Source: Amborella trichopoda
Taxonomy: Eukaryota > Streptophyta > Magnoliopsida > Amborellales > Amborellaceae
DNA length: 64,000 bases
Direction: 5' to 3'
Assembly (NCBI RefSeq): GCF_000471905.2
Contig: NW_006494789.1
Location: 3,455,822-3,519,821 of the forward strand
The position numbers and the translations under genes were made by a program. The stretch's first letter is position 1. Every line of letters begins with the position of its first letter. A model generated the notes under the pieces. The model saw nothing but the letters and a program-made list of their open reading frames with translations, had not been told where the DNA came from and did not search any database. Positions 55,164 through 64,000 of this stretch are shown in pieces.

Positions 55164-56030
55164 CCTGTACCAATCAATCCAAGAACGTAATCAGTGCAGC
55201 CGTCAGAACGGTGCCCCTCAACACTAAACCTGCAGCCAATACAACCCCTCTACCACCCTTAGACATACCGACTAAAGCCAAGATGGATGTGCAGTCGCAA
55301 GCTCCTCAAAAGTAGAATTACAATAATGTCTCACCGCCGCAAAAAATACCATCAAACTGAGGAATTCTTGCACAGTCTAAATCATAAATATAGCTTTAAT
55401 AAGGAGTGGGTCCTCACCCTCTTGGAAATGCTCATTGACCAAGAGATGTTAGTACTCCCTGACACTAAGAAGCTGGAGCAAGCAGAGCTCATTGACGACC
55501 CAAAATATTGTGCCTACCATCAGAGCATGGGACACCTAGTCCAAGATTGCATCCAATTAAAAGAACACATTGAAGCCCTGATCCGAAATGGACAGATCGA
55601 CTTAGAAGGCCTCAATAAAGCTTTCGAGACCCCAGAAACTTCCCACATGGTCACGGTCCACAAGGGATCCATCAACGACTCTTCTCCAGCCAGGCTACCT
55701 TTCAGGCGACTCTCTTTCCTATTTGGCATGATGTCCTAGCATAAGATGATAATGCTCTGCATTCCCAAAAGACAATAATTAAGCATGCATAAAGGCCAAA
55801 ACCCTTGGTGCAAATAGCATAAACAAAGGGGCCATGACTTGGCCAACTGCAGGGCGTTCCGCTCTATCTTGGAAAACTACATCCAAATATGTCAGATAGT
55901 CCTAACGGATGGACGACCTTCATCACCCCAAGGAAACAAGGAGGAACAAGCTTCCTCGCAACAAGGATCTCAATCAACTCAGCCCCTGCTCTCCACGAGT
56001 GAGGAGAATCTAAAAACCTGAGAAGAACCC
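55164..56030 (+). pseudogene. gag: gag nucleocapsid part, family B copy B5
   Basis: The continuation of 50251-51687 after the solo LTR. The first knuckle is YCAYHQSMGHLVQDC (C-x2-H-x4-H-x4-C, intact; at 55508) followed by IQLKEHIEALIRNGQIDLEGL. A second knuckle-like reading near 55805-55850 is WCK-stop-HKQRGHDLANC, again with the C-x2-H-x4-H-x4-C spacing and a stop inside. The protease and the GAKQGLGY region are absent: an A-rich run at about 56068-56083 and short DNA lead directly to the antisense ORF at 56214. So this copy has a deletion of pro. Confidence 0.8.
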
Positions 56031-56213
56031 AATCGGTCTCGAAGGTGGGACCTTAAAATTTGCCTCAAAAAAAAAAAAAAAATTATCTCCATCAGATAGA
56101 AGAAACAACTCCTTGTTCAATTAAATATTGAAACGGTTTCAAAAGGAGGGCCCGAGCGAAAAGGCTCAAGGAAAAGTCCATATAAAGAAAGGGGAAAAAA
56201 AGTCCTCGCGCCT

Positions 56214-59200
56214 TCAGAAGCGATCAAGAGAATCCTTAATCATCGCTTTTAGCTCCTTCGAGCATCGCAACAGGGTCTGCTTCTCTTCTTGAAGGTGGGA
56301 AATCTCTTGAGAAGTCGAATTGGCCAAGGAGGTGACCACCGTAGAGTCGGAGTCCAGCAGCTCTAATTCGCGCGACCGCTGGTGCAACGCTTCCCAACTA
56401 GAGTTCCGACAAGTGCTCAGTGAAGCCACCTGAGCTTGCAACTCCTCCATCTCAGACTTCACCACCTCGAGTTCCCCAGAAAGGTTCGCAACCTCCATCG
56501 ACAGGGAGTCCTGCTTCGAAATGAGCCAGGCTCGCTCCTGTGCGCACTGCTACACGAGGCCTTACAAATCGACCAAATTCTGCTCAAGAGCAGCCAAACA
56601 CCTCTCAAAAGAAGTCTGCGTTACACTCTCACATGAAAGAGCTTTGGTGCCCTAGTCACTCAAATTCTGCAGCAGCTTGTCAAGATTGTCAAAGATTTCA
56701 CCATCGGCCACAAGCTCCTCAGACTGGCCACACAAGCCCTGAAAACCTCCATCCGTTCCCTGAGCTCCAATAAGGAACACCCCCTCAATCCTTGAAGGCC
56801 GAAACATAACATCCCCCTCACCATCGATGCCTTGAAGTTCGAAGACAACCGCTGAACAGCAAGGAAGCCAACCACATCTAATGGAGGCACATCAAGCATA
56901 GGGTTATCAGAGTCAGAAGGCATTATAGCCCTTGTAGCAGCATGAGGCCCGAGAGGAGAGCTTGCACAAGTCCTCTTGAGGCATGTGAACCCCAGGACTG
57001 CGCCCTTGATAAACTAAGAGGACGAACTCTTGAAGCGCCCATCTCCAGGTGAAACACACGTCATAGGGCGTGCAAGAGATGCCACGCGGGTGCTTGCAGT
57101 GGAGGTCATGCTGACCTCGACCCTGGATGCAGGGATTCTCGAGCTACGCCTTGGATCAAGGGCCAGTGCACTCGACCACCCAGGCCAACAATCTACCGGC
57201 CGCGATGTACCAACCGGAACTGAATATGGTACAGTTGGAGGAGAGTCCGGAGCCCTATGAGATCCTGACCGAGCCTGCCTCGCATGAGACATTATTGAGG
57301 ATACTGCCTTGGAGGGTAAGTCTCCCTTTCTCAAATGACTCTCTCTCTCTCTCTCTCGAAGAAACGGGTGAAGTCTCTCTCCCCCTCTTTCTCTTTCTCT
57401 CTCACTGAGGAACACTCTTGGGCTTAACAGAAGTAGGGAGCCTTGAAGCATGACTGAACCGCTAAGATAAGCCATAACGAGTTTCGCCCTCAGTCTGAGC
57501 ACGTGGAGTGGGGGCAAGCTCTTCTTCCTGAACTAGGGCCACACCCCCTGCACCTCAACCACAGATCACCTCAAGGTTATCAAAGAAAGACCGCGCCTTC
57601 TTCTTCAACAAGAGCAGCTTCATCCCATCCTCGTCCCCGCTTAACAAACGGGGCTTGGCCAGTTTCCGCCAGTCATCAAGATGATGATCCAAGCCTAAGA
57701 TGACAGAAAAAGGAGGAGGGACGAGGCGTCTATCAGCCCTTCCATCACGTTTGGAGCCACCGGCAAATTGCCATGGATGGGGCACGTCCCAGCATTAGTG
57801 GAGTCCCACCACTACTGATAGCTCGCAGTTGTATGACCCACACGGCCATAATGGCGGGCCACAAACGTACTATGACCTGGGAGAAGAAGACAAGTCTTAC
57901 AGGCCATACACATATCAAGGTTGGTCCAGACCTCCCAGCTTACACCAGGAGCCTCAAGGTCATGTTGCGCCCCTTTCTTTCTGTATTTCTTTAAGAAAGA
58001 AATGGCGACATAGAACCCTTGATCAAGACTGTGTTGAAGAGCGAAGCGGTGAGGAAAATAGCCCTACAACCTCTTACACGCCTCTCCCTGGATAGGAAGG
58101 ATACATCCTCGAACGCTTAGGAGGTACATGGACTCCCTGATCTTGGTGACCGCCTTATTGAGAGCAAGGCTAAAAGCGTCAATGAAGAAACCATTCGAGG
58201 CATGGCCAATAGGGAAAGGTCCCCCCACGGGTGAAGAAGGATGCATAGATCAGGAGCTCACGAACATCATCGGGCTCCCTAACTACGACCCTCATCTCGG
58301 CAATCTTCACTATATGAGGGCATGTTGCCGCCTCAAGATTCCCGTTAAGCTCGTACTAGCTAGGAAAATATGCAGAAAGCCACCCAAAGATAGTGCACGG
58401 GGAAACTCATGGTGAAACGCCCTCGGAACCGCTCACCCACGGACACCTTGTCGCTATTGTCATTCAAAGGAACCTTTCCACGGGCAATGGAGCCTAACCC
58501 ATGGAAAATACTACACAAGGCCGGCTGAGCCAGTGTAAAGTCAGTGCCCTCGGCGATCATACAGGCCACATAGAAACAACCAGGCCGGATGCCCTCGGAA
58601 GAAAGAACTTGCAAATGAAGAGGGTCAAGTATGCAGCCAACTACACCCGGTCCTGCACAGTTTGCCTCAGAGGAGCAATCGCCTTCTTCGAGGCCTTGAT
58701 TGCCTCCACCCACTGAGACGCATCTACCCATGAAGCTCTGAGGCCTACGTCCTCACCCTCTTAGAGGTTACCGTGAAATTAATCCCACCACACTTCAAAA
58801 TGGACCCCACTAGTCGAAGGCTATGACTCTGAGTATAGAAGTTGATAGATCTCGAACAGCTCACTAAGACTCGCAGAAGCACGCCTACCCTTGATGGGTA
58901 CACCCCCAAAAATAACCCCATTGCTAGGGACAAACTCCTCATATTCCTCCCCCAGCAAAGGAAGGCCACCTACAAAATACAAATCCATAAGGGTAATGCC
59001 TACCTCAGCCTCCCACAAAAGCCAACTGTTGGTAGGGAAACACCATGTCGTAATAGCCAGCCGAGCGTTGATATGCCGCAGCTAGACCACTCTCCTTAAA
59101 GATACTGGTGAAAGAATCCAACATGTCCAATGTCCAAGTGCTGTGTCGAGCCTGATACTGGTGCTCCCCTTCAAAATGAAGATTTCTTGCAGCTCACTGA

Positions 59201-59430
59201 AGACCAGGCTTCGCCAACATCCTTTTCCCCAATGTAGGCTTACTCTCATCAAAAGGAGAGTGCCTATGCAAAGCATGATAAAGGGGCACGTCGTCCCTCT
59301 GAACGAGAGGCTCACCGTCGGCATCCTCGTGTAGACAAAGCTAAGTGCTCTCACCTACAAAGGTGATATAAGAAGGCCAGATGATCTCCTGACTAGGCTC
59401 AAGCTCCCCCAGCGAAGTTGCCCGCACCAG
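56214..59430 (-). pseudogene. B antisense PMD-like protein, copy B5
   Basis: Minus-strand reading from 59430 downwards, with frameshifts: FTSIFKESGLAAAYQRSAGY (about 59120-59060), then EVGITLMDLYFVGGLPLLG and EEYEEFVPSNGVIFG (59010-58910), the PMD core. Next is LFEIYQLLYSES, later YVACMIAEGTDFTLAQPALC and SIFHGLG (58600-58480), then FIDAFSLALNKAVTKIRESM and YLLSVRGCILP (58190-58080), and a KKKARSFFDNLEV block (57600). A basic/Ser-rich part follows, then LQGLRGCSLLELRERMEVF (56800) and the final coiled coil (56498-56214, about 95 residues: ELEVVKSEMEELQAQVASL). The order matches copy B4. It is broken by several stops. Confidence 0.72.
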
Positions 59431-60346
59431 AGACACCACAGTGTGGAGATCAAACCCTAACTCACCGACGCGAGGAAGTTGGCTCACATCAAGAACTCAC
59501 ACTGCAAAAACAAAAAAAGAAGGGGGGGGGGTAAGAAAAAGCGCATCCGCCAGATCACAAAAAGCAAAGCACAAGGCAGAAAAGCACATCTTAAAAAAAA
59601 AAAAAATTCCAAGAGGAGGGGTTGAACTTGTATCAGCCATTGTCATCGCAAAACCTCTAGACATCAAAAGGTGTCCTCTCTAAGAGAAAGATGACAAGAA
59701 AAGAAAGAAGGATGCACAAAGGGAAAAAGAACAATGAAGGCTGCAACACTTTCTCTCCAAGAAAAATGAGCCATTCCTGAGACTAAGAGGGCTCTCTTCC
59801 TGTCCTGCTTGTAAATAAGCAAACGAGGAAGAGGAATTGTGTGGAGAAATCAGCAGTCGGACACACGTCCCAATCGCAGAGGAACAAAAAGCAATAGGAA
59901 ATGCAAAACACCATGCAGAAAGAGGCTCACGAAGAACCATACGTGCAAAATGTCACACAGTTCAGAAGTACAACAATATTGAGATGCACACATAATAAAA
60001 GATGCCACATGAACGAGGCTGATGGCTCTCATTCCGAAGAAGAGCAGCCATGCAGCAATAAAAAATCATGCTGCCAAATCTAAGTCAGGGTCCTCCTTCA
60101 TCTACGACACACCCAAAAAGATGGAATGTGTGCACTAGGCCAAGTGCCACCTAGGTACGTAAACACCCTACCCTGGACTACCCTAAGGGACATATCTCTC
60201 CTCTGCGTAGCCCGGCACATAATCACACACCCACAAGCGAGAGAGACTTTGTTCCTCTCACTATTCACACACTCAAAAGGAGGCATATGAGCCATCCAAA
60301 CGGGGTAGGATATTCCCTACTGAGGAAAAAGAAGCAAAGAACAAAG
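59431..60346 (-). mobile_element. Short upstream region of antisense PMD gene (copy B5)
   Basis: A region of about 0.9 kb between the PMD N-terminal side and the B LTR at 60347. It is A-rich, with A runs at 59589-59605 and a G run at 59522-59530. No tandem arrays or clear TATA box are seen, unlike P1-P3, so the promoter region may be deleted or different. I see no gene. Confidence 0.45.
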
Positions 60347-61718
60347 TGTTTGAACATATTTTTCAACACCTTGGTCCCTGATTCAGAATAAAGAGGAAGC
60401 AGGTCAATAACATACAATGGAAATTTCAATAGTTTCAAAATGGCTCCATAATTGGTCAAGATCTTTATAAGCACTTCAAAATGCTACCTACCAAGTTTCA
60501 TCGCAACCAGACATATCTAAGGCAGTGAACACAAATAAACAATTTCGGTAAAATTGGCCTCTTGCACCCTGAAATGGACCCCGTAATTAAATTTATATTT
60601 AGGTGGTTCAAATAGTTGTGGGACCACTGTTATTGGATTTGACACGGTTTAAAACCACTATGGGTCAAGTTTCGGCTTAATCGGGTACTCCAGGATAAAG
60701 TTACAGGTAAAATACTCAAAAGGGGTAGGCCGCACTCTATTCCCGTGTGGCCACCCTGCACTAAAACACCATTAAAGTTGGTTGTTTTCATAGTCATGGG
60801 TAGTGACTTTCGGGGCCTATATCTCACTCGTTCCAAATCTAATTGCACGCAAATTTTGTGCGCGTTTTCGTCTCATCAAGACAAGCGTTCTGATATGTGG
60901 TTAGCTCCATGACGATGCTTGAGCAGGGAGAAAAACTAGAGAGAAGTTGTTGAACCATGATTAAATTTACAGAAAAATTAACAGCAGCACGCCTCATTCG
61001 AGAGGTCAAATCACGGCGCTCGTGTACCCGATCGACGCGAAACCAATTGCATTATGTGTGTAAGGTCTGAGGTTATCTTTGATCCGAACGTCACGTACAA
61101 TGAACGATTGGATTTCACAAATGATGGCAAAAAAGCTGCTGTAAATTTCGACTGTCGGATTTCAAGATTCTGGCAAAAATCCAAGACGATGAAATCTTTA
61201 TCCAGATAGGAAATAGAGCTGTGCTTGTTGTAATGTGATCGTGATGACATGTTCAGTGCGATTCATTGAAGAAACCGAAGAGAAACATCATGGAACAAGC
61301 TCACTATCAATCCAAAATTTTCAACATTCAAGTAAATTTCAAGTCTAATGATCATGGCTTAAAAACGTGATTCACGGAGAGATAAAAGCATTTGGTGGAA
61401 CCGGTGAACTACACTTGCTTTTGAATAGATGTGTGGGACAGAGCTCGAAGTTAGTATCAAATTGATCGTCATGTCGAGCCCTAAAATAAAACAATCATCT
61501 TTCGATCAAATGGGCATCAGAGCAACCCCTGATCAGTCATGGGAGATCATGCAAGTTCTCGAGCAACAGCAGGGGCTGTTATGAAATTCCACACAGTGTT
61601 AGGCAGAGCAAAACAGTCCTTTTGCACCCATTTTTAGAATTTCTTTAATTCAATTAAATTGTAATTATCTTCAATTTTAGGTAGTTTTTGGGCATCCACC
61701 CATGTTTGCGCCCAATTC

Positions 61719-61726
61719 TATATAAA
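61719..61726 (+). promoter_or_regulatory. TATA box of B5/B6 LTR
   Basis: TATATAAA in CCCAATTCTATATAAACATGC, identical in context to 28573. Confidence 0.75.
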
Positions 61727-62214
61727 CATGCAAAGCCAATTTGTAAAGACAACACAAAAAGACTTCAGTTCAACTTTCATTGATTCAATAAAATTTTGCT
61801 TATTGCTTGAGTTCACGGGAGTATCTTAGAGAGAGAGAGAGAGGAGAGAAAAGAAAAGGCTGATACCCTTCGGGAAGGTATTTTCTCTCTCCTCCTCTTT
61901 TCTCTCTCATCTCTCTCTTTCTCTCTCCTCTTTTCTCTCTCCTCTTTATCTCTCTTTTCTCTCCTCTTTTCTCTCATCTATATCTCTCCTTCACCCTCTT
62001 TTCTCATCTCTATCTCTCTCTTCTTTTTTCTTCGACTATCTCTCCCCTTCTCTTTCTTGCTTCCATCTTTATCTCTTTCCCTCTCTTCCTTATCTAATCT
62101 ATCATGTCTCTATTCCCCTGCTCTCGGTTCTCTTCTCTATTAATTCATGACGAATCTATCAAACCGCTTTTTTCTCGCCTCTATTTACCTCCCTCTCGTC
62201 TTCTTCTCACACCA

Positions 62215-62670
62215 TCGATGAAGGCTTAATGTCTCCTGTGTCTTCTCTCTTTTCTTTATCTAACACAGCCGGTGAAGATTTAGCGCTGCCTGTGTTCTCT
62301 CTCTCTTCTTCTTCTAACACAGCCGGTGAAGGCTTAGCACCACCTGTGTCTTCTCTCTCTTCTTTGTTTAACAGAGCCGGTGAATGTTGAGCGCCGCCTG
62401 TGTTCTCTCCCTTTGCTTCTTCTAACACAACCGATGAAGGCTTAGTGCCGTTTGTGTCCTCTCTTTCTTCTTTGTGTAAACACAGTTGCTGAAGGCTTAG
62501 CACCGCCTGTGTCTTCTCACGCCTCGTCTCCTGTCGTAGTCGGTGAAGGCTTAGCGTGCCTGTGTCTCCTTCTTTTTCTCTCTTATGTCACATTGAAAGA
62601 AGCACGTTACCGCATGTGCCTTTTCCTTCTTCTCCTTACTCATCATAGCCGGCTAGGACACATTGCCGAC
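62215..62670 (+). repeat. LTR minisatellite, about 60-bp units, about eight copies
   Basis: Units ACACAGCCGGTGAAGGCTTA followed by GCGCCGCCTGTGT, separated by CT-rich spacer. The two ends of each unit (ACACAGCCGG and CGCCGCCTGTGT) are imperfectly complementary. The array occupies the same LTR position as 29268-29960 with diverged units. Confidence 0.8.
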
Positions 62671-63498
62671 TAAGCTTTCTTTCTCCTCCTCGCATTACTA
62701 TCCGTGTTTGTCTTTGCCCGTTCCTTCTATCCTCTCTCACACTCTTCTCCTTCTTTCTATTCTCTTCTTCTTCTCTTATCTCACTTCTTATTCTCTCTCT
62801 ATGATCTCTTTGCTTTCTCTTACTCTTTCGTTTGATTAAGAAGGGTTGAGATTAGCCTTCCATGGTAGTCCAGTAGTTTAGTCATAATGTTGTTGTGCCA
62901 ATCAGAGTTATTGTACCCTCTTTATCAACAAGAATGACTAGCCATTGTGTTTTGCTAGTCGGTATTGGTATTGCGTCTAGTAGTAATTCTGTTGAGCTAG
63001 TCTGAGTTACCGAGCACGGTTTACTGCCACGCCAGGTCAATTACTTATCGGTTTAGTCACTTTGTTGATCTTCCTGCCTGGTCAAATTCTTCTTGTCCTA
63101 ACCTTTCTTCTCTCATTCCTCTCTTCTCCTCTTTTTGAATGTGCACCCTGTGTACATACGTCGAAAGGCAAGGTGGGGTCTCTTGACCCATTAATCTTAT
63201 AACGTTTCCCATATATGTGTGATTGTAGAAATGTGAGAACATCGGCCAAGGGAGGCGATTCTGAACCAGTTTTATGACTTGGGGGCTTTCTTCGTGATCT
63301 AAGAGGGTGCCCTTGCGAGCCAGCTCGAGTGAGTCCTGAACCCACGTTAAATTCCTCTCTCATCGGTTGGTCTACCTACCCCTGCTCTTGAGCAAGGTTC
63401 TTGAGAGAGAAATCTCAAAGTCCTGGATCTCCCTGAAACCCGAGATGCATGCTGCCCGATCATCCTGATCCGGAGGGCGAGATCGAGGCACCTAACCA

Positions 63499-64000
63499 TC
63501 TTGGTTACTCCACTGGGAACACGCAACCCCATCGTTTGATTGTTCTTGTTTGACCTTCCTTTCTTTTTATTCCTGCTCACTATGCACACACTTGTCTTTG
63601 GGGTTGCGTAACCCCTTCATTCGAGTCAGGGGATTTTTGTAATCCCCGTACTCTTGAGTCTTCATTACGAACACGTTTCGTGAACTTCGTTCCCGACCTT
63701 TCTCTTGAGCATCGACTCTGTGTCATGCTTCTAGGTCTTTAACTGGATAGAGGAGATGAAGGATCAACAAGTCCTTCACTCCCTACCTCTTGCAATGGTG
63801 GACCCTTCGCTAACACACCCTGCATTGGTGGCACACATGCCACCACACAACGCACACCATGCTATCGGCAACGCACTTGCCGGTCCCACTGCTCGGGGCA
63901 GCTCGAGAGGCTCCCCCTCCCTCTCTCACGACTGGCATTTCATTTGTTGTTATTCCCACGGGTAGCTGTGAGGCTACCCCGCATTCTCTATCACCACGAT
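63499..64000 (+). mobile_element. Family B leader start (copy B6), leaves the window
   Basis: After the LTR end come TTGGTTACTCCACTGGGAAC (primer-site-like) and DNA that matches 30765-31220 of copy B3: GGTTGCGTAACCCCTTCATTCGA-like, AAGGCTACCCC and GCATTC words. The rest of this element lies beyond 64000. Confidence 0.7.

Larger units (their letters stand above)
60347..63498 (+). mobile_element. Family B LTR, copy B5/B6 (about 3.15 kb)
   Basis: It starts TGTTTGAACATATTTTTC and ends GAGGCACCTAACCA, the best-preserved TG...CA ends among the B LTRs here. A TATA box is at 61719, AATAAA at about 61789, then a CT-rich tract (61880-62130), a hairpin array (62215-62670) and the conserved 3' segment. 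It is preceded by antisense PMD internal DNA and followed by a primer-site-like motif plus B leader, so internal sequence lies on both sides. It may be the shared LTR of two elements, or the 5' LTR of a new insertion. An extra segment of about 62 bp (61377-61440) is absent from the other B LTRs. Confidence 0.87.

Overview
The window reads as repeat-dense intergenic DNA of a large plant genome, most likely a seed plant; the species cannot be told from it. The basis is a nest of Ty3/gypsy LTR retrotransposons of the Tat/Ogre type: Gag with C-x2-H-x4-H-x4-C knuckles, a D-N/G-G-A/S protease, YVDD reverse transcriptase, a second RNase H domain, HHCC integrase, and plant-type post-LTR motifs. Dipyrimidine tracts and minisatellites fill much of the rest. 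I found no intact host gene, rRNA, CRISPR array or convincing tRNA. All coding regions recognised are element-derived, and nearly all carry stops or frameshifts.

Three families can be separated. Family A (LTR about 1.1-1.4 kb, TGTAAACA...TRTAAACA, motif TTGGCWCCCACC after the LTR) is present as a 5' end on the minus strand (1-2522), as a long copy 9379-20139 (5' LTR, leader, gag, pro, RT, RNase H, second RNase H, integrase, 3' end lost), and as a fragment at 38999-39702 plus 40313-40497. Family B has large LTRs (2.6-3.5 kb, TGTTTGAACA...CCTAACCA). It carries gag and pro, but in both places where the end of the gag-pro region can be followed there is no RT, RNase H or integrase. Instead a long antisense ORF resembling the plant mobile domain (PMD) with a C-terminal coiled coil lies tail to tail with gag-pro, behind its own TATA box and an array-rich upstream region. 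Family C is known only from an integrase fragment (26499-27315, minus strand) and the repeats downstream of it.

Layout. 1-2522: A, minus strand. 2523-5640: a MITE-like hairpin, pyrimidine-rich DNA and an unassigned LTR-like stretch. 5640-9378: a B antisense promoter region with four arrays, cut by A. 9379-20139: the long A copy. 20140-23407: a deleted B copy (LTR start, gag, PMD C-terminus). 23408-26100: the 3' end of a minus-strand B copy. 26100-27315: C integrase. 27316-38998: the best B copy (LTR, gag, pro, antisense PMD C-terminal half), whose PMD is cut by an A LTR. 38999-41107: an A fragment containing a 610-bp-arm palindrome of B LTR sequence. 40776-50250: a B copy on the minus strand (3' LTR, promoter region, PMD, end of gag-pro). 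50251-63498: a B copy on the plus strand whose gag holds a solo B LTR (51688-55163), followed by antisense PMD and an LTR. 63499-64000: B 5' internal sequence leaving the window.

The most notable points are the recurrent gag-pro plus antisense-PMD layout of family B, the hairpin-forming LTR minisatellite whose stems vary in a compensated way, and the near-identical palindrome at 39703-41107. Family names, repeat counts and identities come from reading by eye, not from a computed alignment.
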